Source of the DNA: DASYAN01 sp036501345
GTDB lineage: Bacteria; Chloroflexota; Ktedonobacteria; Ktedonobacterales; Ktedonobacteraceae
Reading direction: 5' to 3'
NCBI GenBank assembly: GCA_036501345.1
Contig: DASYAN010000089.1
Coordinates: 1 to 12,574, forward strand
Length of the DNA stretch: 12,574 nucleotides
Both the position numbers and the translations under genes were made by a program. Below the pieces are notes generated by a model. It was given only the letters and a program-made list of their open reading frames with translations, was not told where the DNA came from and did no database searches. Of the stretch, positions 1-8,091 are shown piece after piece (the first letter of the stretch is position 1; every line of letters starts with the position of its first letter).

Positions 1-67
1 TTTCTCATCCTTTTTGCTCACTGCCAAGCACCAAGCAACTGCAAGACCTTACGATATCACCTGAATT
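1..67. other. Left-edge non-coding stretch or tail of an upstream gene
   Basis: All three + strand frames are open from the left edge for some distance, so a gene entering from the left may end here. One frame stops with TGA at 62-64, four bases before the stem of the terminator at 68-107, which is where a gene end would be expected. The stretch is too short (about 20 codons) to recognise a family or to choose between frames. No tRNA or repeat is seen. Confidence 0.3.
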
Positions 68-107
68 GCCATTCTTGCTGCTAAAATAGGACCAAGAATG
101 GCTTTTT
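68..107 (+). terminator. Intrinsic (Rho-independent) terminator
   Basis: A perfect 10-bp inverted repeat (GCCATTCTTG at 68-77, CAAGAATGGC at 93-102) encloses a 15-nt loop and is followed at once by five T residues (103-107). This is the classic terminator layout on the + strand. On the - strand there is no T run after the stem, so it should act only rightward. It lies upstream of the best jet promoter, so it most likely closes an upstream transcript and insulates the jet operon. If a promoter exists left of the window, it could instead act as a leader attenuator. Confidence 0.8.
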
Positions 108-147
108 CCCCTTTCTGGATTGTGCGAATGGTGAGGTATTACGTCTT

Positions 148-176
148 TTGAATTATGGATTGTCTGTTCATATAGT
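148..176 (+). promoter_or_regulatory. Sigma70-like promoter for the jet operon
   Basis: A -35-like TTGAAT (148-153, 4 of 6 consensus positions) is separated by exactly 17 nt from a -10-like TATAGT (171-176, 5 of 6). The predicted start of transcription near 183 gives a leader of about 20 nt before the jetA start at 203. It sits between the terminator and the first gene, the expected place. No clear operator palindrome is visible around it. The call rests on consensus match and position only. Confidence 0.55.
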
Positions 177-190
177 GCCCTTATTTATTG

Positions 191-196
191 TGAGGA
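191..196 (+). promoter_or_regulatory. Ribosome binding site that sets the jetA start
   Basis: TGAGGA lies six nt before the ATG at 203. A second in-frame ATG at 197 directly abuts this motif and could not use it. The site therefore favours initiation at 203, giving a protein two residues shorter than the longest reading. Confidence 0.6.
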
Positions 197-202
197 ATGG
201 TT

Positions 203-1756
203 ATGGCAATATCAGAATATCCAGTGGGAGCCGTTAAGCAGTTTTTTGCTGAAGAGGATGGCTTAACAGCTCCTGACAACAAAATACAACCTCCCATGTA
301 CGATGCTGTATCAATGGATAGTGTATGGGGCTGTCATTTAACACACCAAATGCGCGTTTTACTTTATACAGAACCTTTACTGAGAGTGTTACGTAGTGAC
401 GAATATCGCTCAGAAGAACTAGAACATTATGATTCGCTTGCGCTCGCACTTAAACTGTTTGACTACATCGTGACGCATACAGGTCTTGAACATGAGGCCA
501 GTAGTGATACTGCTATGCGTAATCTCCTACCCATTATGGACATGATGGATCAGGCTGCAGGTATTGTACCCGACGTTGAACGGCAGATGCGTATGGCAAA
601 GATTGTACTTAGTGCATTACGTAACGATAAAGAAGGCACACGTCCATTTAAGAGAGTCTATACTGATCTTGCAACAGGACATGCAGTAAAACGTGAACTT
701 GCTATACGACTCATAGAAGAACGCCATACAGTTCATGGTGATATTGTCTTGCATCTTTCTAACGAAGCCACCAATTTGCTACTTCATGCACTTGCGTATG
801 ATATTGAAGATGCTCAGGCGGCTGCTGAAGCAATTGTTCAATCGCAGCTTGCTCGAGGACACCTGCAAGATGCGATCAACTCTGCACAAGTTGCACGTTG
901 GCAATCGAGCCGCCTGCGTAAGAAGATCGAGCAACTTCTCGCCGCTACCCGCCGTGACCTGAGTCGCGTTGATTGGAGACAAGATATTCCCCGTATTCTT
1001 GAGGAAGCGCTGATACATCTTAAAGGTCGCTGTGAAGTAGAACATAACATTATCGACTCAGCACGTAAAAAGCAAGAGAACCTTGAACCAAGTAGCGAAG
1101 AAGCGTACCACTTAACAACGCTTATCTCCATCATTGGCGATTGCCGCCAGTGTCATATGGAACTGCAACAGCAACTGATGGAGGCTCCCCAGATTTTCCT
1201 TGACGAGCAGGCGCGGCAAATATTTGCATTGCGCAGATGCCTTGACCTTCCAGACATGGGCACTGATGTTCTGGAACCACTTTTTGGTATGCGGTGTGTT
1301 CTGGCAAAACAAGCACTAGATACTATCTTTGCTAGTAGCCTTGGAGTGCGTGCTCCAAGTGCTTTCTCGCTTACCCAATACATGCTACGATTGCTACGCC
1401 CACGCCGCGAGCCACGCCCCGAAACTGTACCAGTGATAGAACGGGAGCTGATTGCAGTGAGTAACGATCGGCTACGCTATACGCGGGATGTTTACGAACG
1501 TGCGGAAATCTACCTAAATACACTGCACTATCCTGTAAGACTGGCTTACCTCCTGCAGCAAGCCATAGATGCTGGTGAATCTGAGTCAACGCTTGAAGTG
1601 ATATTATTCTCTGTTTTACGCCATTTCGATCCCCTTGATATAGATGACCCTACGTTCCAGACAATTAAGAGAGACAATGAACAGTTTTCGATTGGCAATT
1701 TTTATGGTGACAACGTTCTGATATGTAGCTATGAGGAGATTAGAAAGAATGAGTAG
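203..1756 (+). CDS. jetA: Wadjet-type protein JetA (MukF/MksF-like kleisin subunit)
   Basis: About 517 aa. I identify it as the kleisin/MukF-like subunit of a Wadjet (JetABCD) complex, from its predominantly helical, charged sequence, its size (MukF is about 440 aa, JetA proteins about 500) and above all its place as first gene before a MukE-size protein, a giant SMC and a Toprim protein. Around residues 180-220 a stretch rich in Leu and Ala (EATNLLLHAL) is followed by helices with heptad-like spacing (to about 300), as expected for the neck/linker that contacts the SMC. No catalytic motif is visible, in keeping with a structural role bridging the JetC heads. The start at 203 is chosen over the ATG at 197 because TGAGGA is correctly spaced only for 203. 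Its end overlaps jetB by 8 nt, suggesting coupled translation. Assignment depends more on synteny than on sequence motifs. Confidence 0.78.
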   Translation: MAISEYPVGAVKQFFAEEDGLTAPDNKIQPPMYDAVSMDSVWGCHLTHQMRVLLYTEPLLRVLRSDEYRSEELEHYDSLALALKLFDYIVTHTGLEHEASSDTAMRNLLPIMDMMDQAAGIVPDVERQMRMAKIVLSALRNDKEGTRPFKRVYTDLATGHAVKRELAIRLIEERHTVHGDIVLHLSNEATNLLLHALAYDIEDAQAAAEAIVQSQLARGHLQDAINSAQVARWQSSRLRKKIEQLLAATRRDLSRVDWRQDIPRILEEALIHLKGRCEVEHNIIDSARKKQENLEPSSEEAYHLTTLISIIGDCRQCHMELQQQLMEAPQIFLDEQARQIFALRRCLDLPDMGTDVLEPLFGMRCVLAKQALDTIFASSLGVRAPSAFSLTQYMLRLLRPRREPRPETVPVIERELIAVSNDRLRYTRDVYERAEIYLNTLHYPVRLAYLLQQAIDAGESESTLEVILFSVLRHFDPLDIDDPTFQTIKRDNEQFSIGNFYGDNVLICSYEEIRKNE

Positions 1757-2504
1757 TGGCAGTGAGCAGCTGTATGAGTTACGTAATGCTAGTTGCCTCA
1801 TTCAATGGGCATTACGACCACACACGCATCCAACTATGGAACCAGAATATCGTGAGTTACTGGCACATTACCATGATTATCCGTTATTCCGTGATACTGT
1901 TCAAGCTATCGCCGATGGATTAGGATTGCATATTCTCAAAGTGAGTACCTTTGGAATGGTACTTGTTCCCAGTGAAAATTCTGTTTTTGCAGTGAATCCG
2001 CTTAGCTACCGCTCATCAGGCACCACTAATGAACGTCTAATAGATGGTCTTATTCAGGTAGCTATCATTGCAACTATCTATCCAAACGCACAAGACCTAG
2101 AGGATGATGCAATGTTCGCCCGCCCTCCAATTACAGTTGATGATGTTGAAGCAACTCTACAAAACATTTGTAACCAGCTCGAAGAATCAGCTCGTAGACA
2201 ACCTGATCCGTTGATTGATGATCTTGAAGCTGGTCTCTACGAAGCATGGCGTGTATATCGAGACAAAGCACAAACGAAAACGACAGAGGATGGGCGTACA
2301 AGCCCTGCAACAATACGTGGCATGATCTCACGGGGACTCGACTTTCTAGAAAGACAGGGATGCTTGAAACATAGATTATCAGGTGAATTAAAGCAATACA
2401 GACCTACATGGCGTTATCAAACACTGGTACAAGAATGGAGCGTGCAGCATATTTATGCGGTAGTACATTCTCTTTTAAATACATCTTTACTAGAAGCGGA
2501 GTAA
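1749..2504 (+). CDS. jetB: Wadjet-type protein JetB (MukE/MksE-like subunit)
   Basis: 251 aa from the ATG at 1749. This start is preferred over the in-frame ATG at 1731 because GAGGAG (1733-1738) lies 10 nt before 1749 but inside the coding region if 1731 is used. The size fits the MukE/JetB family (about 200-250 aa), a tandem winged-helix protein that binds kleisin and DNA. What can be seen is an N-terminal alpha/beta part with a hydrophobic beta-like stretch (GMVLVPSENSVFAV, about residues 71-84). A C-terminal winged-helix-like segment, with SPATIRGMISRGLDFLERQG followed by a YRPTWRYQTLVQEW motif, comes just before the end. No enzymatic motif is present. It starts within the last codons of jetA (ATGAGTAG) and ends 3 nt before jetC, so the three are almost certainly co-translated. 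Confidence 0.75.
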   Translation: MSSGSEQLYELRNASCLIQWALRPHTHPTMEPEYRELLAHYHDYPLFRDTVQAIADGLGLHILKVSTFGMVLVPSENSVFAVNPLSYRSSGTTNERLIDGLIQVAIIATIYPNAQDLEDDAMFARPPITVDDVEATLQNICNQLEESARRQPDPLIDDLEAGLYEAWRVYRDKAQTKTTEDGRTSPATIRGMISRGLDFLERQGCLKHRLSGELKQYRPTWRYQTLVQEWSVQHIYAVVHSLLNTSLLEAE

Positions 2505-2507
2505 TAG

Positions 2508-5500
2508 ATGCCACAACTTACCCAACTACGCCTTTGTTGTATCGGACCAGCTACGGCACGTATTGATGACTTGATACTTCCCTTCCATGATGCCACCGGG
2601 CAAGCTGTCAATAGTACACTCTGGTTACGCAATGCTGGCGGTAAAACCGTAATTATGCAACTTTTTCTCTGGCTTATGTGTCCTGATAAAAGACTGACGC
2701 TTATTGAAAGCAGCATTGAAGATTTTGTTCAATCCCAAGACCGTAGTGTTATTGTAGCAGAGTGGCAACTCGATGGCAGTAGCCGCCATCGCACTCCTAA
2801 TGCGCCTAACCGCTATCTTACGGGTGTATTCTGTGAGTGGAGGGCACAGAGTGAAAGGCTGCAGCGCCTATTCTTTGTGGCGCGAGTACATCCAGGTGAG
2901 CCACGTCTCACACTGGAAGGTCTTCCTATCTATAGCTCTCGCAATAACCGTATAGAGCGCCGAACACTTGCCAGTTTCAAACAAGAGTGGCAAGATCTCG
3001 GCAACATTTATCCAAGTGCCGAGATCAATGAAACAGAACATCAGCATACATGGCGTGCACTTCTTGAACAGGCAGGTATTGATCCTGTATTATTTAGCTA
3101 TCAAATGAAAATGAACTTACGTGAAGGTGGTGCAGAAGACCTATTCAAATTCAGAGATGCTGACCGCTTTGTAGACTTCTTTCTCGAATTAATGACAGAC
3201 ACCACACTCGGAGACACTACTGCACAAACAATAGAAAAGTTCCGTACAGCTTTTCAGCTGCAGACAGATCAATTGCAACCAGAACAATATCTGCTCTCTA
3301 ACCTCATAGAGCAACTTGAGCCGCTACGAGGTGCTACGGACGAGCGTGAACAGATGTATCACCGTATAGTGCAAGCCAGGCAGATGCTCAATAGCTTCTC
3401 TGAGACCATATCTCAGAATCTGTCCCATTTGCAAGAGTATAAACAGTGTACTGAACAGCAGCGCGATGATGTGCGAAAGACTGCGGAAAGTCTCCACATG
3501 GAGGCCCAGTGTAAACAACAAAGAGCTGTTATTCTGAGCCATGCAGCTATGCGGAAACGAGTGCAGCGTTTAGAAAACGAACTACAATTGTTACAAGAGC
3601 TGATCAAGAAAGCGGAACTCGATGAGCGCATCTGGCGTGCTGCAGGTCCTCTTCTCAATGTGCTGCAAGCAGAGCAATATGCTGCAATGCTTCAGGAACG
3701 ACTCGCTGACCGACAAAAAGAACATGAGCCTCTGCTCAACAAAGTCCGAGAATGCGCATGTATGTATGCTGCTGCTCTCAGTGCCAAGATTGAGCAACTG
3801 CAAACAGAATACGATTGCTGGACACAGGCCAAAGAAGAAGCTCGTATGCAGGTTCATGTAGCCAATGCGGAGAGTGCAAATAAACAGTCCGCAGCAACCA
3901 AGTGTGAGACGGAAGCCAAGCAGTTAGCTGACCACCTGGCTATCTTCTATGAAACGCGGACAGAACTTGAAGCTGCAGGTGTCTTGTTCTCCAGAGAGGA
4001 ATATTCACAGGCACAGGACCGCCTTAGTCAGCAACATGCCAAAATTAAAACAACAATTCGAACAATATGCCAGACTATAAAAAAAGTTGATCAAGATAAA
4101 AAAGGCATTCAAAACGACATTCTACAAAGAAAACAAGACTTAATGCAAATAGAAGGCAATAGAAATATAATACAAAAAGCTATTAATGATATGTACATTG
4201 ATCGTAAATCTATTGAAGCGGATGGTAGATTGCAACAGTATCTCGAACTGGAAACTATTGATCTTGATCGACTTAATGAGGAAGCACTCAATCAACTGAA
4301 AGTTGTTGAACAGGGACTTGAAAATCAGCTTACAGAGCTAAAGTTAGTGCTGTTAGAACATGAAACTATTATTAACTATCTTACTGAGCATCACCTACTA
4401 CCACCCACGAAAGATGTTGAGTCTACATTGAACGTACTGAAGAAACATGATGTCATAGCATGGTCTGGCTGGGAGTTCATTGATAAAAGCATGCCTAAAT
4501 CCGCTGTTCGCTCCATGTTACAACATATGCCCGAATTGGCATTCGGCATTGTAGTGCGTAACGAACACTTCCAGAAAGCGCAAGATATATTACAAGAGGC
4601 AGCGCCACACCTTGATACACTCGTTGTTGTTGTCCCACAAGATGCTACATTGAATGATACATCATTACCTCTATTCGTCATTGGGCCAACAAGCGACGCT
4701 CACTTCAACAGAGATGCGGGAGAAGCGGAACTATCCGATCAGCACCTACGCTATGGTCAGGCTCAACGGCGCTATTTGGCATTGTATGATGAACGAAACA
4801 AATTACATGACTCTATGGAAAGACTGAGACATTTCTTTCAAATTTATCCGCCATATAAACGGAATGAATGGCAGACTAAGCAAGCTGAGATGGTAAGACA
4901 GCAAGATGCTTGTGAGAAGTGTATAAAGCAATTGCAAGATGAGTATCAACGACTCGAGGAGATAAATGAACAAAACAAGTACCTTAATGATGAGACATAC
5001 ATAGAACTGACTCGGGTAGACAAGCATCTGTCTCGGCTTCAGGCACATGCACATTTACTTACCACAAATCCGGATGATCTCGAACAGCAACACCGTCATT
5101 CACTTAGCAAAGCATCAAACCTATTATATGAAGCCCGTCAGTTACAAGCTAAGGCTACAGAACTTGAGCAACAAGTAGATATGGCTTCTAACTATATAAA
5201 AGATATTGCAGTGGACATGAGTGATATTAAAAAGACATATGCTGCAATACAATACCTCGATAGCTTACCACAGTCCTGTGCAGGCGACATAATACTACTC
5301 CAAAACCTGTATCAGCAACTGGCAGCAGAATATAAGCAAAAGATAGGTATTAATGAGATCACAGCAATGCTAGAAAACGCCCGAAAGGACGTGCAAAGCA
5401 AACGCTCACTATTACGCAAGCATATTAAAGGGATGGTAAATGAAGCTATCGTTCATGAAGCTCTTGGATCATTAAGGGATTCTAGCGATGATAATGAAAT

Positions 5501-6911
5501 TTATGAGTATTATAGTCGGGCAATTCAAACAAAAGCCAATGTGGAAAAAGATATACAGTTGAGGAAAGGTGACTTAACTTTAGCTAATCAAGCAGTGCCT
5601 GATACACAAAATGAGTGCATTCATCTTGGTATTCCAGAGAGTATGTGGAATGATGATATCCCAGAGAGTGAAGAGTCTTGTTTGCACGAGGAGAAGGTGC
5701 AAAAGCAAGATGCCCAAAATAAAGAAAAAGATGTATATAAATGCGAAAGAGAGGCGCAGGAACTAGTCGAGCAGGTAAGTCAAATCGACAAAAACATGCA
5801 TCGCTTGGAGAGCGACCAAAGTCTTATCCAAAGCCTTTTAGAGAAGCACCACCAACTCTTTGATGCAGCTATCACCATCCCTATCGAGCCGATTTCTTTC
5901 GCATTCGATGCCGATCTCATTGTACAACATGAGTTACAGAAACTGCGTAATTTATTGGACGACGAACAAAAAAGACTGCAGAGATTGGACCAAAAGCGTC
6001 AGGAGATAACAGGGGCAATCACCAAAATGCTGGCTCAGGCTAGCGCTGATCATCCCAAGGTGACAATTGCACGCCCGTTTTTACAGTACAATGCCGAGAC
6101 TTACGAACGCAGATGTAGTCAGCTTCTCGATGAATTGGCAATTCGTAAGCAGAGCATAGAAACAGCACTGGCAAGCATGGAGGAACATCGGCAGCTTACT
6201 GTGGCTCATATGCTGGAACTCGCTGAGAGTGGTATCGAACTCTTAAAGAAAGCAGCAAGACGCTCGATGCTCCCTGCATCGCTTCCTGAATTCCAGCAAC
6301 AACAGTTTCTTAGGATAGTAGTAAAAGATTCCCTGGCTGTAGATGAACGGAAAGCAAAAATCAATGAGTTACTTGAAAGATGCATGAGAGAGGGCACAAT
6401 TCCAAGCGGTCTCAATCTCCTCCAGCGTGCAGTGCGTTGCCTGACAAACCCTATGAAAGTTGAGATGCTCCGTCCTGATCCCAACAATCTACGTTATGTG
6501 CCAGTGGCAGAGGTAGCGAAGGAAAGTGGAGGCGAACGCTTAACTAGCTTCGTTTTGTTGTATTGCTCACTAGTACAATTGCGTGCAACTGAGCGCACAA
6601 AACATGCTGATGCTTCTAGTACTCTCATACTTGATAATCCCTATGGCGCTGCATCGCGTCCAACGTTCCTTCAATTACAACGCGAAGTAGCACGGTCAAT
6701 GCGTATTCAACTTATCTATACTACAGGTATTCGCGATATTGAGGCTATTCGTATGATCTCCAACGTTGTTCGTTTGCGTAATGACTCCAAAGATCGTAAA
6801 ACTGGTGAAAATCTTATTGAACTTTATGTGCCTTACGAAGGAATACAGGCAATGCGTGTGAGGCTTCCTGATGCCCATAGGACTCTTGAACAGAATGAAC
6901 GTGAACAATGA
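2508..6911 (+). CDS. jetC: Wadjet-type SMC ATPase JetC (MukB/MksB-like)
   Basis: 1467 aa. SMC-type architecture: N-terminal ATPase half with P-loop LRNAGGKT (residues 40-47, Lys46), a head insertion to about 230, a long Gln/Glu/Lys/Leu-rich coiled coil (about 260-625), a globular non-coil segment (about 627-745) taken as the hinge, a returning coil (about 745-1260), then the C-terminal half with ABC signature ESGGERL (1339-1345) and Walker B LILDNPYG (Asp1376). Known role of the family: ATP-driven loop extrusion on DNA, with JetA/JetB, to recognise small circular plasmids for JetD cleavage. Oddities: Leu replaces the first glycine of the SMC P-loop and Asn1377 stands where the catalytic Glu is expected. 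I recall DNP-type Walker B motifs in some large SMC-like relatives but cannot verify this here. GCGGAG-like SD lies six nt before the ATG. Longer than MukB-type proteins of type I; the exact Wadjet type is undecided. Confidence 0.85.
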   Translation: MPQLTQLRLCCIGPATARIDDLILPFHDATGQAVNSTLWLRNAGGKTVIMQLFLWLMCPDKRLTLIESSIEDFVQSQDRSVIVAEWQLDGSSRHRTPNAPNRYLTGVFCEWRAQSERLQRLFFVARVHPGEPRLTLEGLPIYSSRNNRIERRTLASFKQEWQDLGNIYPSAEINETEHQHTWRALLEQAGIDPVLFSYQMKMNLREGGAEDLFKFRDADRFVDFFLELMTDTTLGDTTAQTIEKFRTAFQLQTDQLQPEQYLLSNLIEQLEPLRGATDEREQMYHRIVQARQMLNSFSETISQNLSHLQEYKQCTEQQRDDVRKTAESLHMEAQCKQQRAVILSHAAMRKRVQRLENELQLLQELIKKAELDERIWRAAGPLLNVLQAEQYAAMLQERLADRQKEHEPLLNKVRECACMYAAALSAKIEQLQTEYDCWTQAKEEARMQVHVANAESANKQSAATKCETEAKQLADHLAIFYETRTELEAAGVLFSREEYSQAQDRLSQQHAKIKTTIRTICQTIKKVDQDKKGIQNDILQRKQDLMQIEGNRNIIQKAINDMYIDRKSIEADGRLQQYLELETIDLDRLNEEALNQLKVVEQGLENQLTELKLVLLEHETIINYLTEHHLLPPTKDVESTLNVLKKHDVIAWSGWEFIDKSMPKSAVRSMLQHMPELAFGIVVRNEHFQKAQDILQEAAPHLDTLVVVVPQDATLNDTSLPLFVIGPTSDAHFNRDAGEAELSDQHLRYGQAQRRYLALYDERNKLHDSMERLRHFFQIYPPYKRNEWQTKQAEMVRQQDACEKCIKQLQDEYQRLEEINEQNKYLNDETYIELTRVDKHLSRLQAHAHLLTTNPDDLEQQHRHSLSKASNLLYEARQLQAKATELEQQVDMASNYIKDIAVDMSDIKKTYAAIQYLDSLPQSCAGDIILLQNLYQQLAAEYKQKIGINEITAMLENARKDVQSKRSLLRKHIKGMVNEAIVHEALGSLRDSSDDNEIYEYYSRAIQTKANVEKDIQLRKGDLTLANQAVPDTQNECIHLGIPESMWNDDIPESEESCLHEEKVQKQDAQNKEKDVYKCEREAQELVEQVSQIDKNMHRLESDQSLIQSLLEKHHQLFDAAITIPIEPISFAFDADLIVQHELQKLRNLLDDEQKRLQRLDQKRQEITGAITKMLAQASADHPKVTIARPFLQYNAETYERRCSQLLDELAIRKQSIETALASMEEHRQLTVAHMLELAESGIELLKKAARRSMLPASLPEFQQQQFLRIVVKDSLAVDERKAKINELLERCMREGTIPSGLNLLQRAVRCLTNPMKVEMLRPDPNNLRYVPVAEVAKESGGERLTSFVLLYCSLVQLRATERTKHADASSTLILDNPYGAASRPTFLQLQREVARSMRIQLIYTTGIRDIEAIRMISNVVRLRNDSKDRKTGENLIELYVPYEGIQAMRVRLPDAHRTLEQNEREQ

Positions 6912-8047
6912 AGCACTCTAGTACGCAAACGAACAAACTACGGAATACAGCGGCTTCAATAAACACAGGTGATACGGTAATTGACCGTGACCCACAACGT
7001 GTGCAAGCATTTCTTGAGAGGTTGAGTCAGTGTCAGGGACCGCGTATTAAACATGAGGAACTCTGGTTACTCTTCAGTGAAGTTTTTCCGCACCGTTCAC
7101 GTAATACAGAGGGTAGACAGTGGCTTCTTGAAAGCTTACAGGAAGCAGAACAACTGGAGATTATCAAATTTCCCGTTGCGCATGGAGTATTTTGGGATCA
7201 TAGTCTTGCTCCCTCCATTCCAACAGCGGTCCAAAAAATCACATCTAAGCGCCAACGTAACGAAGGTTGGCGTACCTTTCCCTGGCATCATAATCTGACG
7301 TGGGTTGCGGACCTCCGTACCATTACTCCAGAGCAGGAAGCATTTCTATACCATGTTCATGAGGGATTGGTAGAAGGAACCTTCAAGGAACCAGCACCAT
7401 TGAAATACCGTTCGTTGAAGTTAACCGGACATGAGAAGCGGCTCGGAAAGTTGGCGCGGACAGTCCTCTTTGCCCCTGGAAGACTTACATTTGAACTACT
7501 TGGTTGCACTCCCGATATACCTCCACTTGTCTTAAAGTACATTGGCAATAGTGCCGTTGCACTTGTGTTTGAGAATGTCGGCTCATTCAGAACAGCTTAC
7601 AATGTTTTGAAGCAACTGCCAGATCCACCATATGGACTAGTAGGTTTTGGTGGAGGTGCAAGCTTTGTACGTTCTGTCCTCGATTTTAGACTCATAGATC
7701 GCAACATTGAGCGTATTGAGTACGTTGGTGACATGGACCGACCTGGCTTGCGCATTGCTCAATCTGTGATAAGCATTGCAAGGTCAGAGGGACTTCCGCT
7801 GGTTGTGCCTGCGAAGGGAATACACCGTGCTATGCTTGAATCAGTTCGAAGCTTTGGGCATCCAGATGGTATGGAGTATAAGGACGATGAGCAGCAGAGT
7901 GAATTAAGCGATGAGGTATTGGTTGCTTGGCTCCCCGAGGATATTCGGGCAAACATCCTCACTATTATACGTGCAGGAAAACGAATACCAGAGGAAATTC
8001 TCGGTCCTGCTGACATGCTACATGTATGGGAAGAAAGAGCAAATTAA
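6908..8047 (+). CDS. jetD: Wadjet-type nuclease JetD (Toprim/topoisomerase VI-A-like)
   Basis: 379 aa. The C-terminal half carries a Toprim core: a beta strand ending in the conserved acid (ALVFENVGSF, Glu222), a glycine-rich strand (GFGGGASF, about 244-251) and the paired acids in YVGDMDRPGLRIA (Asp275 and Asp277). This Glu plus DxD set is the Mg-binding site of topoisomerase/primase-type enzymes and JetD. By family knowledge JetD cleaves plasmid DNA delivered by the JetABC motor. The N-terminal part (about 1-180) is expected to hold the winged-helix DNA-binding region; the middle (about 130-200) is basic and contains YRSLKLTGHEKRLGK. The first 30 residues are polar and probably disordered. 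The start overlaps the jetC stop as ATGA, with only a weak SD before it, so expression probably depends on coupling to jetC. All three expected metal ligands are present, so it looks active. Confidence 0.83.
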   Translation: MKHSSTQTNKLRNTAASINTGDTVIDRDPQRVQAFLERLSQCQGPRIKHEELWLLFSEVFPHRSRNTEGRQWLLESLQEAEQLEIIKFPVAHGVFWDHSLAPSIPTAVQKITSKRQRNEGWRTFPWHHNLTWVADLRTITPEQEAFLYHVHEGLVEGTFKEPAPLKYRSLKLTGHEKRLGKLARTVLFAPGRLTFELLGCTPDIPPLVLKYIGNSAVALVFENVGSFRTAYNVLKQLPDPPYGLVGFGGGASFVRSVLDFRLIDRNIERIEYVGDMDRPGLRIAQSVISIARSEGLPLVVPAKGIHRAMLESVRSFGHPDGMEYKDDEQQSELSDEVLVAWLPEDIRANILTIIRAGKRIPEEILGPADMLHVWEERAN

Positions 8048-8070
8048 AATCGCTCTACCAAGATGGAATA

Positions 8071-8091
8071 GGGAAGAGGCTTACTCTTCCC
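8071..8091. terminator. Hairpin at the convergent gene ends, possible bidirectional terminator
   Basis: GGGAAGAG (8071-8078) and CTCTTCCC (8084-8091) form a perfect 8-bp stem around a 5-nt loop that contains the stop codon of the - strand VWA gene. It lies 23 nt after the jetD stop. It could stop transcripts from both sides, but neither strand has a proper T run after the stem, so intrinsic termination would be weak. It may act as a 3' end-stabilising or Rho-assisted structure. Confidence 0.4.

Noticed and set aside
197..202. Upstream ATG as start of jetA
   Set aside because: It directly abuts the only SD motif (TGAGGA, 191-196), leaving no spacing; the ATG at 203 has a six-nt gap.
1731..1748. 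Longer jetB starting at ATG 1731
   Set aside because: The GAGGAG SD lies inside this extension and is well placed for ATG 1749; no SD precedes 1731.
4391..4681. 96-aa open frame on the - strand inside jetC
   Set aside because: It is antisense to the hinge-coding region, Cys/Ser-rich, and lacks an SD or a transcription signal.
2508..6911. JetC as Rad50/SbcC or a housekeeping MukB/SMC
   Set aside because: There is no CxxC zinc-hook motif at the hinge, and the neighbours (MukF-like, MukE-like, Toprim) point to the Jet/Mks class; a housekeeping MukBEF has no Toprim partner.
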